Below, piece after piece: positions 54,493 through 63,188 of a stretch of 64,000 nt of DNA (positions are counted from its first letter, which is position 1; every line of letters starts with the position of its first letter). The stretch is taken from NCBI RefSeq assembly GCF_004310425.1, contig NZ_SIUB01000006.1:1-64000 (forward strand). The letters run 5' to 3'. Below the pieces are notes generated by a model. That model was given only the letters and a program-made list of their open reading frames with translations, was not told the origin of the DNA and ran no database searches. The DNA is from Hansschlegelia quercus (GTDB taxonomy: Bacteria > Pseudomonadota > Alphaproteobacteria > Rhizobiales > Methylopilaceae). Position numbers and translations under genes: made by a program.

Positions 54493-54738
54493 CTACTCGC
54501 GCGTGAACGAGAGCAGTGCAAGGCGGCAATCAAGGCTCCTGCAGATGCCGGCCGCTATATGTCCATCCAGCTGCATGTCCTCGAAGGCGACTTTGAGCCT
54601 CAGCAAAGCGGCATGCGCGTCTTCCTTGGCGGCCGCGAGATAATCCTCGATCTGGCGCTCTACGTTTTCGACGCTACTTTCGCTCCACGCTCCAGCCGCG
54701 ACTGCGAAAGAAGTCAGACACCCCTGAAGGTCGCTCAT
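54493..54738 (-). CDS. Small hypothetical helical protein
   Basis: 81 residues from the ATG at 54738 (MSDLQGCLTS). The sequence is almost all helical, with VENVERQIEDYLAAAKEDAHAAL and IAAGICRSLDCRLALLS. No family recognised. It lies 111 bases upstream of the Crp-type gene on the same strand. The frame extends further upstream but that part is AT-rich and not protein-like. Confidence 0.5.
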   Translation of the reverse strand: MSDLQGCLTSFAVAAGAWSESSVENVERQIEDYLAAAKEDAHAALLRLKVAFEDMQLDGHIAAGICRSLDCRLALLSFTRE

Positions 54739-55043
54739 TTCACAATTATAGATGGTGCAATAATGGGGCGCTATATACTCGTATAATAGGTTGTAGATAA
54801 TTCGAATGTCCGGAGCCATTGGCCTTCTGGACGTTCACGCCGTGCGACGCTCTTCAGCGAAAAGCCGCCTGCGTCGATCGACGAGGCTTTATACCGCTTT
54901 AACGCATTTGGACCTTTCAGCCGCATTTCGCCAACGTCCTGGCGGTTTTAGGTCGGCCATACGGAACGTCCGCCCTTTCTGCGCTCTCTGCTCACGACGG
55001 CGATGAGCTTTTCCTTTTCGCGTCGCCGTCCAGGAGAGCACTC
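54739..55043. other. Promoter interval of the manganese catalase
   Basis: 305 bases, more AT-rich than its surroundings at the left end. A TATAAT hexamer lies at 54782-54787 on the plus strand but has no convincing -35 partner. No gene seen. Confidence 0.45.
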
Positions 55044-55958
55044 ATGTTCATGCGAATTGATCGGCTTCAGGCCGAGCTTCCGAAGCCGAAGAAGGCCGAC
55101 CCCAATGCAGCGGCGGCTTTGCAAGAACTGCTTGGCGGAAAATTCGGCGAGATGTCCACGCTGAACAACTACATGTTTCAGAGCTTCAATTTCCGTAACA
55201 AGTCCAAGACAAAACCTTTTTACAGCCTCGTCGCCAGCATCACCGCCGAGGAGCTCGGCCATGTTGAGCTGGTCTCGAACGGGATCACCATGCTGGCCAA
55301 TGGTCCGACTCCGGAAAGCGATCACGACGACGATGTCTCGAAGGCGCCCTTCGAAGACATGAAAGACATCCGCTCCGCCGCCTCCTTCCTGCACGCCGGC
55401 GGCGGCGCGATGCCGGTTGATTCAAACGGCCTGCCCTGGAACGGGACCTTCGTGTTCTCGACCGGCAATCTGGTGCTCGACCTGCTGCACAACTTCTTCC
55501 TCGAGTGCGGCGCTCGGATGCACAAGCTACGCGTCTACGAGACGCTTTCGGATCCCACCGGCCGCGAGGTCTGCGGCTATCTGCTGGTGCGCGGCTCGGT
55601 GCATGCGCACTCCTACGCGCTCGCGCTCAAGAACCTGACGGGCGTCGAGATGGAGAAGATGCTGCCGACGCCGAACATCGACCTGTCGAAGATTCCAGAG
55701 TCCCAGAAATATCTTGACGAAGGCAGTCATCGCCGTCTCTACACCTGGGGCGAAGAGACTTACCGCGATATGGCGGCGATCTGGGGCAATGGCGAGCAGG
55801 CGCTCCCCGGCGATCCGCCCGGCGAGCTGGAAGTCGTCTCCGGCCATCCCGATGGCGGCAAGATCGATGAGCTGAAGGGCGCGTCTGCCGCGTTCACGAC
55901 CGACTACGAGCCGGAAGAGATCTTCGATATCGCGAAGAAGTTGGCGAAGCTCGTTTGA
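55044..55958 (+). CDS. Manganese catalase
   Basis: 304 residues, normal for the family. The ferritin-like four-helix core carries metal ligands in GGKFGEMSTLNNY near residue 35, ITAEELGHVELV near 70, HNFFLECGARMHKLRVYE near 150 and GSVHAHSYALALK near 185. It disproportionates H2O2 without haem. AGGAGAG lies before the ATG. A single-gene unit. The host therefore has two unrelated catalases within 11 kb. Confidence 0.95.
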   Translation: MFMRIDRLQAELPKPKKADPNAAAALQELLGGKFGEMSTLNNYMFQSFNFRNKSKTKPFYSLVASITAEELGHVELVSNGITMLANGPTPESDHDDDVSKAPFEDMKDIRSAASFLHAGGGAMPVDSNGLPWNGTFVFSTGNLVLDLLHNFFLECGARMHKLRVYETLSDPTGREVCGYLLVRGSVHAHSYALALKNLTGVEMEKMLPTPNIDLSKIPESQKYLDEGSHRRLYTWGEETYRDMAAIWGNGEQALPGDPPGELEVVSGHPDGGKIDELKGASAAFTTDYEPEEIFDIAKKLAKLV

Positions 55959-56021
55959 GTTAGCGGGCTCCGCCAACGCGCTCGGGGCGGCTGACGCCTC
56001 ATCAAAACCATGGTGCCGGTT

Positions 56022-56050
56022 CTCTCGCCTCGGCCTTACCGAGGCGGGAG
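56022..56050. terminator. Stem-loop between convergent catalase and transporter genes
   Basis: CTCTCGCCTCGG and CCGAGGCGGGAG pair over 12 bp with one G-T pair and a 5-base loop. There is no U tract on either side, so terminator function is uncertain. Confidence 0.45.
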
Positions 56051-56122
56051 AGCTGAGTTGATCGTGGACGGCGTCGTTCAGGCCTTTGAGATCAAGCAGC
56101 CGTCCTTCGTGTCGTGGCGAGG

Positions 56123-57457
56123 TTATGTGAGCTCAACAGGCCGATTTCGGCTGAGTCCAAGGGACGCAAGGGTGCACACTGCTCCCGAAAGCAGATAGAC
56201 GCCCACCGACGTAAGCCCGAAGTTGCTCGCGAGCAGCAGAGCCACCAGCGGCGCAAAGCCCGCGCCGATGAACCATGCCGCCGTCGCCGTCGTGCCGGCG
56301 CCGGTGTAGCGGTGTTTGGGCGAAAAGCTGGCGTTCAGTGCGCCGGACGACTGGCCAAAGGCGATGCCTAGGAGCGCGAAGCCGACCAGGACATAGGTCC
56401 ATTCGCCGGCGGGACCCCTCGCCAGCAATTGCGGCGCGACCAGGCTGTAGACCCCGATCAACACGGCGGAGACGCCGAGCACCATACGGCGGCTCACGCG
56501 GTTGGCGATCACGCCTGACAAGGCGACGGCCGCGAGGCCGACGGCTGCTCCCACCAGTTCGATGGTGAGAAAGCGCAGGGGCGGTTCGTTTGACTTGAGG
56601 ACCGCCCAAGAGAGCGGGAACACCGTCACGAGATGGAAGAGGGCAAAGCTCGCCAGCGGCGCGAACGCGCCGAGGATGACGGTCCGCCCCTCCTCGCGAA
56701 GCAGCTCCAACACCCGCGACGGCTGCAGCTCGCGGTTCTCGAAGAGGCGCTGGAAATCGGGCGTGGAGATCAGCCGAAGCCTGGCGAACAAGGCCACGAC
56801 GTTGATGACGAAGGCGACGAAGAACGGATAGCGCCAGCCCCAGTCGAAGAAATCCTCGGGCTTCAGGGTCGCGAGCAGGAAGGCGAACAGGGCGCTCGCC
56901 ACGAACATCCCGATCGGCGCGCCGAGTTGCGGAACCATTGCGAACCAGCCGCGGCGCCTCGGGGGCGCGTTGAGGGAGAGTAGCGCCGGCAGCCCGTCCC
57001 AGGTCCCGCCCTGAGCGAAACCCTGTCCGATCCTCAAGAGCGCGAGGATGACCACTGCGACATCGCCGACCTGCGCATAGCCCGGCAGGAAGGCGATCGC
57101 GGCCGTCGATCCCCCGAGCAGGAAGAGTGCGGTGGTCAGCTTGACGCCGCGCCCGTGCCTGCGGTCGACCCACATGAAGAGCACTGCGCCGAAGGGCCGC
57201 GCGATGAACGCCAGCGAGAAGATGGCGAAGGAATAGAGCGTGCCCGTGAGCGCGTCCGCGTAAGGGAAGATCAGCGAAGGAAACACCAGCACCGACGCGA
57301 TGGCGTAGACGAAGAAGTCGAAGAACTCCGACGACCGTCCGATGATGACGCCGACGGCGATCTCGCCGGGCCGGACCCGATGCTCTCTCGCGTTGATCAA
57401 TCGCGCGTCGCGCTCGAGCTGGGTCGAGTTCGCGGGGCTAGCGGTCGTGGCTGCCAT
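56123..57457 (-). CDS. MHS-family MFS transporter
   Basis: 444 residues with about 12 helices. SSEFFDFFVYAIASVLVFP in helix 1, the motif A-like loop MWVDRRHGRGVKLT and LLRIGQGFAQGGTW in helix 4 place it in the metabolite:H+ symporter group (ShiA, KgtP, ProP). It probably imports a carboxylate or similar compound. Divergent from cyoA with about 170 bases between; the FNR-like box lies in that interval. Confidence 0.9.
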   Translation of the reverse strand: MAATTASPANSTQLERDARLINAREHRVRPGEIAVGVIIGRSSEFFDFFVYAIASVLVFPSLIFPYADALTGTLYSFAIFSLAFIARPFGAVLFMWVDRRHGRGVKLTTALFLLGGSTAAIAFLPGYAQVGDVAVVILALLRIGQGFAQGGTWDGLPALLSLNAPPRRRGWFAMVPQLGAPIGMFVASALFAFLLATLKPEDFFDWGWRYPFFVAFVINVVALFARLRLISTPDFQRLFENRELQPSRVLELLREEGRTVILGAFAPLASFALFHLVTVFPLSWAVLKSNEPPLRFLTIELVGAAVGLAAVALSGVIANRVSRRMVLGVSAVLIGVYSLVAPQLLARGPAGEWTYVLVGFALLGIAFGQSSGALNASFSPKHRYTGAGTTATAAWFIGAGFAPLVALLLASNFGLTSVGVYLLSGAVCTLASLGLSRNRPVELT

Positions 57458-57558
57458 TCGTTCGGTCCTCTCGCCGGTCCATCAGGAGGCCGCGTTCCGT
57501 ACGCCCGCGCCGCAATCGACCTCGCCGAACGCCATAGCGGCGAACAATCAGATTGGAC

Positions 57559-57572
57559 TTGATCAAGATCAA
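57559..57572. promoter_or_regulatory. Perfect FNR/FixK box upstream of cyoA
   Basis: TTGATCAAGATCAA is an exact TTGAT-N4-ATCAA palindrome, 58 bases upstream of the cyoA start. It would link quinol oxidase expression to oxygen through an FNR or FixK protein. It is also 101 bases upstream of the divergent transporter start. Confidence 0.75.
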
Positions 57573-57630
57573 AGCCGGCGAGCGTCGGGGCACCTATCCG
57601 GAGGCGGTGTTCAGATCAGGATTCAGCCTC

Positions 57631-58695
57631 ATGAAACGGGCCGCCGGCCTCTTGCTCGTCACCGCTTTGTCGCTCCTGCTCGGGGGCTGCGAGAAGATGG
57701 TGACGATGTTCCCGACGGGCGACATAGCCCTTCAGCAGCGCAACCTGATCCTGTTCTCGGTCGGCGTCATGCTGCTCATCATCGTGCCGGTGATCGTGCT
57801 GACGGTCCTGTTCGCCTACCGGTACCGGTGGAGCAATCCGAACAAGGTCTACGATCCGACCTTCGACCATTCGACGAAACTCGAGCTGGTGATCTGGTCC
57901 TGCCCGCTGCTCATCATCATCGCGCTGAGCGTAGTGACCTGGACGAGCACGCATCTGCTCGATCCGTTCCGTCCCCTAGACCGGATCGCGCCGGGCAAGC
58001 CCGTCCCGGTCGATGCGAAGCCGCTGAACGTCCAGGCGGTGGCGCTCGATTGGAAGTGGCTCTTCATTTATCCCGACCTCGGGATCGCGACGGTGAACGA
58101 GCTGGCGCTGCCGGTGGACGTCCCCGTCCGCTTCGCCATCACCTCGTCCGACCAGTTCAACACCTTCTATGCGCCGACCCTCGCCGGCATGATCTACGCC
58201 ATGCCGACCATGCGTTCGGAGCTGAACGCCGTGCTCAACAAGCCGGGCGAGAGCTGGGGTTATTCCGCGAACTATACGGGCCGCGGCTATTCGGACATGC
58301 GCTTCAAGCTGCGCGGCTTCGAAGCGGCCGATTTCGACGGCTGGGTCGCGGAGACGCGGGCCGCCGGCGGCTCGCTGGACCAGGCGAAGCTCATCGAACT
58401 CATCAAGCCCAGCGAAAAGGATCCGGCGGCGCGCTTCGCCTCCGCTGACGCCGGCTTGTTCGATCGCGTCCTCAATCGCTGCGTCGAGCCCGGCAAGCCC
58501 TGCATGGTCGACGTGATGCGACGCGACATGGAACGCGGCGGGGGCGACCCGAACAGCCATCACATGGGCGCCGGCATGCCATCGGGCCGCGAGGCCGAGC
58601 CGCTGATCGGCGACAGGCCGAAGCCCGCGCTCGAAAAAACCCCTGAGGAGAAGGGCGTCGGCCCGAACGTCACCGCCCCCGCCCATGGCCACTGA
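57631..58695 (+). CDS. cyoA: Cytochrome o ubiquinol oxidase subunit II
   Basis: 354 residues from the ATG at 57631. A lipoprotein signal ends at LLLGGC (Cys20). Two helices (about 45-70 and 88-110) are followed by the cupredoxin domain, which has WKWLFIYPD, typical of CyoA, and lacks the CuA ligands. Its C-terminal tail (about 300-354) is longer than in E. coli and ends in a Gly/Pro/His stretch. First gene of cyoABCD. Confidence 0.95.
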   Translation: MKRAAGLLLVTALSLLLGGCEKMVTMFPTGDIALQQRNLILFSVGVMLLIIVPVIVLTVLFAYRYRWSNPNKVYDPTFDHSTKLELVIWSCPLLIIIALSVVTWTSTHLLDPFRPLDRIAPGKPVPVDAKPLNVQAVALDWKWLFIYPDLGIATVNELALPVDVPVRFAITSSDQFNTFYAPTLAGMIYAMPTMRSELNAVLNKPGESWGYSANYTGRGYSDMRFKLRGFEAADFDGWVAETRAAGGSLDQAKLIELIKPSEKDPAARFASADAGLFDRVLNRCVEPGKPCMVDVMRRDMERGGGDPNSHHMGAGMPSGREAEPLIGDRPKPALEKTPEEKGVGPNVTAPAHGH

Positions 58696-58774
58696 TCACT
58701 TAGTCCGCCGTCGATCCTCATCTTGCTCCGGCGCCTTGCGCCGGGCCGCCTGATCCCTCGCTACCAGGTCCGCC

Positions 58775-60772
58775 ATGACAGACGCTGTCTCCAAAACGAT
58801 CTTCGGCCGCCTAGGCTGGGAATCGTTCCCGATCCACGAGCCGATCCTTCTCGGCACGTTCGCCGTCGTCGTTCTTCTCGGTTTGGTCATCGTGGGCGCG
58901 ACGACTTACTTCCGGCTCTGGGGGTATCTCTGGAAGGAATGGTTCACGAGCGTCGATCACAAGAAGATCGGCATCATGTACATCATCCTTGCCATCATCA
59001 TGCTGCTCCGCGGCTTCGCGGACGCCTTGATGATGCGCGCCCAGCAGGCGATCGCCTTTGGCGCCAATGAGGGATACCTGAACTCCCACCATTACGATCA
59101 GATCTTCACCGCCCACGGGACGATCATGATCTTCTTCGTGGCGATCCCACTGGTGGTGGGCATCGTCAACTTCGTGATGCCGCTGCAGATCGGCGCGCGC
59201 GACGTGGCATTTCCGTTTCTCAACAATCTCAGCTTCTGGCTGACGGTCGCGGGCGCGATCCTCACGATGGTCTCGCTGTTCGTGGGCGAGTTCGCGCGCA
59301 CGGGGTGGCTGTCCTACGCGCCGCTCGCGGGCCTCGCCTACAGTCCCGACACCGGCGTCGACTATTATCTATGGTCGCTGCAGATCGCCGGCGTCGGAAC
59401 GACGCTGTCGGCGATCAACATGGTCGCCACCGTCATCAAGATGCGCGCGCCCGGCATGACCATGATGAAGATGCCGGTCTTCTCCTGGACCGCGCTCTGC
59501 TCGAATGTGCTGGCGATCGCCATTTTCCCGGCGCTCACCGCCGCCTTCTTCCTGCTGATGCTCGACCGCTATGTCGGCACCGCCTTCTTCACCAACGATC
59601 TCGGCGGCGCGCCGATGATGTACTGGAACATGGTGTGGATCTGGGGCCACCCGGAGGTCTACGTCCTCGTCCTCCCGGCGTTCGGCATCTACTCCGAGAT
59701 CACCTCGACGTTCAGCGGCAAGCGCCTGTTCGGCTATTCTTCGATGGTCTACGCGACGGTGGTGATCACCATCCTCGCCTACCTCGTCTGGCTGCATCAC
59801 TTCTTCACGATGGGCGCCGGGCCCAGCGTCAACTCGTTCTTCGGCATCGCCACGATGGTGATCTCGATCCCGACCGGCGCGAAGATCTTCAACTGGCTGT
59901 TCACGATGTATCGCGGAAACATCCGGTTCGAACTGCCGATGATGTGGGTGGTCGCCTTCATGATCACCTTTGTGGTCGGCGGCATGACCGGCGTGCTGCT
60001 CGCAATTCCTCCGGCGGACTTCGTTCTCCACAACTCGCTGTTCCTGGTGGCGCACTTCCACAACACCATCATCGGCGGCGTCGTGTTCGGCCTGTTCGCC
60101 GCAATGGTCTACTGGTTCCCCAAGGCGTTCGGCTTCAAGCTCGATCCGTTCTGGGGCAAGGTCGCCTTCTGGGGCTGGGTTATCGGTTACTGGGTCGCCT
60201 GGACGCCGATTTACGTGGTCGGCCTGATGGGCACGGTCCGTCGCGTCCACCATTTCGACGATCCGAGCCTCCAGCCCTACTTCATCGTCGCGGCTGTCGG
60301 CGGGGTCATCATCCTGGTCGGCATTCTCGGCTTCGTGATGAGCATCGTCATGGGCTTCGTAAAGCGCGAGCAGCTGCGCGATACGACGGGCGATCCGTGG
60401 GACGGCCGCACCCTGGAGTGGTCGACCTCCTCGCCGCCGCCTCCTTACAACTTCGCCTTGACGCCCGTCGTGCACGACCTTGACGCCTGGTACGACATGA
60501 AGGCGCGCGGTTACGAGAGGCCCGCGGACGGCTTCCGCCCGATCCACATGCCGCGCAACACCGGCGCGGGCGTGATCCTTGCGGGCTTGGCGCTCGTGCT
60601 GGGCTTCGCGATGGTTTGGTACATGTGGTGGCTCGCCGCCCTGAGCTTCGTCGGCCTGCTGGTCGTCGCGGTGGGACACACCTTCAACTTCAAGCGCGAC
60701 TTCTTCATCCCGGCCGGCGATGTCGCGGCGACTGAGGCCAAGCGCCGGCCGCTGCTTGGCGTGGGAGCCTGA
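58775..60772 (+). CDS. cyoB: Cytochrome o ubiquinol oxidase subunit I
   Basis: 665 residues, about 15 helices. The haem-copper centre ligands are in [16 protein letters not shown] (His with cross-linked Tyr), WLHHFFTMG (two His for CuB) and [11 protein letters not shown] (high-spin and low-spin haem His); [10 protein letters not shown] gives the other low-spin haem ligand. It reduces O2 to water with quinol electrons and pumps protons in the inner membrane. No cyoE haem O synthase gene follows. Confidence 0.97.
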   Translation: MTDAVSKTIFGRLGWESFPIHEPILLGTFAVVVLLGLVIVGATTYFRLWGYLWKEWFTSVDHKKIGIMYIILAIIMLLRGFADALMMRAQQAIAFGANEGYLNSHHYDQIFTAHGTIMIFFVAIPLVVGIVNFVMPLQIGARDVAFPFLNNLSFWLTVAGAILTMVSLFVGEFARTGWLSYAPLAGLAYSPDTGVDYYLWSLQIAGVGTTLSAINMVATVIKMRAPGMTMMKMPVFSWTALCSNVLAIAIFPALTAAFFLLMLDRYVGTAFFTNDLGGAPMMYWNMVWIWGHPEVYVLVLPAFGIYSEITSTFSGKRLFGYSSMVYATVVITILAYLVWLHHFFTMGAGPSVNSFFGIATMVISIPTGAKIFNWLFTMYRGNIRFELPMMWVVAFMITFVVGGMTGVLLAIPPADFVLHNSLFLVAHFHNTIIGGVVFGLFAAMVYWFPKAFGFKLDPFWGKVAFWGWVIGYWVAWTPIYVVGLMGTVRRVHHFDDPSLQPYFIVAAVGGVIILVGILGFVMSIVMGFVKREQLRDTTGDPWDGRTLEWSTSSPPPPYNFALTPVVHDLDAWYDMKARGYERPADGFRPIHMPRNTGAGVILAGLALVLGFAMVWYMWWLAALSFVGLLVVAVGHTFNFKRDFFIPAGDVAATEAKRRPLLGVGA

Positions 60773-60773
60773 C

Positions 60774-61406
60774 ATGACCGATCACGCTCTCGAGCCTCGC
60801 GGCGCCGCCGTCACCTGGCATCACGTCGGGGATGACGCTCACGACCATGGCGCGAACGCCACGGTCCTGGGGTTCTGGATCTACCTGATGAGCGACGCGC
60901 TCATCTTCGCCTCGCTGTTCGCGATGTTCGGCGTGGTCAGCACGGCCTACGCCGGCGGGCCTGTCCCGCGGGAGATCTTCGACCTTCCGCTGGTCGCCCT
61001 CAACACGGCGCTGCTGCTCGCCTCGTCGATCACCTTCGGACAGGCCATTCCGCACATCGAGGCCGGCCGCGTCGCGCCGACGCGGTTCTGGCTCGCAATC
61101 ACCGGACTGCTGGGCTTGGCCTTCGTCGGCGTCGAGCTCTTTGAGTTCTCGCACCTGATCGCCGAGGGCGCTGGGCCTCAGCGCAGCGCGTTCCTGTCGG
61201 CGTTCTTCACCTTGGTGGGTACGCACGGCGCACACGTGACCGTCGGCCTGATCTGGATCGCCACGATGCTGGTCCAGCTCGGCCGGCACGGACCGAGCGG
61301 CGAGATGAAGCGCCGGATCGTCTGCCTGTCCATGTTCTGGCACTTCCTCGACATCATCTGGATCGGCGTCTTCACCTTCGTCTATCTCTATGGAGTTCTC
61401 CGTTGA
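60774..61406 (+). CDS. cyoC: Cytochrome o ubiquinol oxidase subunit III
   Basis: 210 residues from the ATG at 60774, one base after the cyoB stop. Five helices, with LGFWIYLMSDALIFASLFA and FWHFLDIIWIGVFTFVYL typical of the CyoC/COX3 group. It stabilises subunit I. The stop overlaps the cyoD start. Confidence 0.95.
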   Translation: MTDHALEPRGAAVTWHHVGDDAHDHGANATVLGFWIYLMSDALIFASLFAMFGVVSTAYAGGPVPREIFDLPLVALNTALLLASSITFGQAIPHIEAGRVAPTRFWLAITGLLGLAFVGVELFEFSHLIAEGAGPQRSAFLSAFFTLVGTHGAHVTVGLIWIATMLVQLGRHGPSGEMKRRIVCLSMFWHFLDIIWIGVFTFVYLYGVLR

Positions 61407-61771
61407 GCGCGCATCTCCACGCCGAACACGACGTCCACGCGTCCGGGCATAGCCGCCGCGGCTACCGGATCGGCGTCGCGCTCGCGATTATCCTCACGGT
61501 CATCCCGTTTTGGCTGGTGATGTCGGGCGCGCTGCCCGATCCGGGCGTCACGGCGGCGATCATCTTCGCTCTGGCGCTCGTCCAGATCATCGTCCACGTC
61601 GTCAGCTTCCTCCACCTCGACACGCGATCGGAGGGCGGCTGGACGCTGCTCGCCTTTCTGTTCACGGCGGTGATCGTGGTGGTCACGATCGGCGGGTCGA
61701 TCTGGGTGATGTACCATCTCAACACCAACATGATGCCGATGCCGATGCCGGATAGATCCGTCGCGCAGTAG
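61403..61771 (+). CDS. cyoD: Cytochrome o ubiquinol oxidase subunit IV
   Basis: 122 residues from a TTG that overlaps the cyoC stop (TTGA) and has GGAG seven bases before it. Three helices and IIVHVVSFLHLDTRSEGGW, the CyoD signature. Assembly subunit of the oxidase. It ends with a Met/Pro-rich stretch (NMMPMPMPD). Confidence 0.93.
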   Translation: MSAHLHAEHDVHASGHSRRGYRIGVALAIILTVIPFWLVMSGALPDPGVTAAIIFALALVQIIVHVVSFLHLDTRSEGGWTLLAFLFTAVIVVVTIGGSIWVMYHLNTNMMPMPMPDRSVAQ

Positions 61772-61818
61772 CCATGGACAGCAGCCAGCAGGCGCCGTTG
61801 GCCCCGTCGAGCGGCCCG

Positions 61819-61833
61819 TAACCTTGAAGGTTA
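61819..61833. repeat. 15-bp palindrome after cyoD
   Basis: TAACCTT-G-AAGGTTA is a perfect dyad between the cyoD stop and the terminator. Its role is unknown. Confidence 0.5.
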
Positions 61834-61881
61834 GCCGGTCACGGGAATTACCGAGCTAGAACGTCCGAAGAACCGCAGCGT

Positions 61882-61907
61882 GGCGCCGACCTCCGGCGCC
61901 GTTTATT
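61882..61907 (+). terminator. Terminator of the cyo operon
   Basis: A 7-bp GC stem (GGCGCCG, loop ACCTC, CGGCGCC) followed by GTTTATT on the plus strand, 110 bases after the cyoD stop. Confidence 0.65.
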
Positions 61908-61922
61908 CCGAGAGGCCGCGCC

Positions 61923-63149
61923 TCAGAAGAAGCCCTGCGCAGGCAGCGGCTCGCCGGTGAGCTCATAGGCGCCGAGAGCGCGCGCCTTAAGCGAGCGCGG
62001 ATTGTGCGAGGCGAGCGTCCGCGCGTTGCGCCAGTGGCGGTCGAGGTTCTTCGAGCGCTTCGTTGCAGACGCGCCGCCGACGTCGAACAGCCTTGTCGCG
62101 CTCGTCAAAGTGAGTTCGTCGACGATGAGCTTCGTCTTCGCCGCGGAGGCCGCGGCCTCGTGCGCGAGCGCCTCCTCCGGCAAGCCGCGCTCGCGAGCCT
62201 CCGCCAGCCGGTCCAGCGCATCTGCCGAGGCCAGCACCAGCGCCTCCGCCGCGAAGGCGGCGCTCGAAATCTCGCCGACGATCTCCTGCAGCAGGGGATC
62301 CTCCGCGGCCGACGCCGCCGTGGCGTAATAAAAGTGGCGGTCCTTGCGGCTGCCGAGCAGATCCTTCGCGTCGCTCAGGACGTTCTGGAGAATGCCGGCG
62401 ATAATCCCGGTGACCAGCAGCTGGGGCAGCGTGTTGGTGTAGGGAACGCCGTAGCCGACGCCGGGGCCGTCGAACACGACCTCGTCCGGCTCGACGCGGA
62501 CATTGCGGAAATGCGTCGTGCCTGAGCCGGTCAGCCGCTGCCCTGCCCCGTCCCAGTCATCCAGAAGCTCGACCCCGTCGCGTTTCGTCGGCACCACGGC
62601 GCACAGCGTGCGGTCGTCCGGGCCAGCGGCGCGCACGATCACGGCGTCGGCGTAGAGCGTGCCGGTGCTGTAATACTTCGTGCCGTCGAGCCTCCAGCCG
62701 TCGCCGTCCGGGCTGAGCCTCGTCTGGAACGGGCTGCCGCCGACCTTCGCGCTCGTCAGCTCCGTGTTGGCGAGTCCGACGATCGCTCCGCTCGCGATCA
62801 GCCGCGCAAATTTACCCCGATGCGGCGAATGGCTGGGGCGCGCGAAGCGCTCCACGAAGCCGAAATGGTTGCGCAGCGCATGCGCCACGTTCGGATCGGC
62901 CGCGCCGAGACGGATGACCAGCGCAAGCAGTTCGCGGATCGTCGAACCGCCGCCGCCGTCTTCCTTCGCCAGCCGATAGGCCCCGAGGCGCGCGTGACGG
63001 ATGCGGTCGATGATCTCGAAGGGATGGATCCGTTCCCGGTCCCGCTCGGCGGCGCCTTCGGAGATGAAGGCGAGGAGTTCGTCGAACGGGCCGCCGGGAA
63101 CAGGGCGGGCGCCGTCGAGGACGGAGGCGCGCTGGAGTGCGATGGTCAC
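61923..63149 (-). CDS. Acyl-CoA-dehydrogenase-type flavin monooxygenase, SfnB/DszC-like
   Basis: 408 residues from a GTG at 63149. VIRLGAADPNVAHALRNHFG, GLANTELTSAK and LDGTKYYSTGTLYADAVIV mark the DszC/SfnB group of FMNH2-dependent monooxygenases, which lack the acyl-CoA catalytic Glu. LFDVGGASATKRSKNLDRHWRN near the end is the conserved helix pair. These act on organosulfur compounds during sulfur limitation. The ABC permease gene ends 39 bases upstream on the same strand, so they form one operon. Confidence 0.87.
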   Translation of the reverse strand: MTIALQRASVLDGARPVPGGPFDELLAFISEGAAERDRERIHPFEIIDRIRHARLGAYRLAKEDGGGGSTIRELLALVIRLGAADPNVAHALRNHFGFVERFARPSHSPHRGKFARLIASGAIVGLANTELTSAKVGGSPFQTRLSPDGDGWRLDGTKYYSTGTLYADAVIVRAAGPDDRTLCAVVPTKRDGVELLDDWDGAGQRLTGSGTTHFRNVRVEPDEVVFDGPGVGYGVPYTNTLPQLLVTGIIAGILQNVLSDAKDLLGSRKDRHFYYATAASAAEDPLLQEIVGEISSAAFAAEALVLASADALDRLAEARERGLPEEALAHEAAASAAKTKLIVDELTLTSATRLFDVGGASATKRSKNLDRHWRNARTLASHNPRSLKARALGAYELTGEPLPAQGFF

Positions 63150-63188
63150 GGCATCATTCCATTCCGGAGGTTTTCGAGGAGGCGCCGG

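Noticed and set aside
54769-54792. CGCTATATACTCGTATAATAGG as a Mo-box
   Set aside because: No ATARCG half at the correct distance; more likely an AT-rich promoter stretch.
59369-60775. A 468-residue minus-strand frame
   Set aside because: Antisense of cyoB, His/Asp/Glu-rich and without domains, typical of a high-GC shadow frame.
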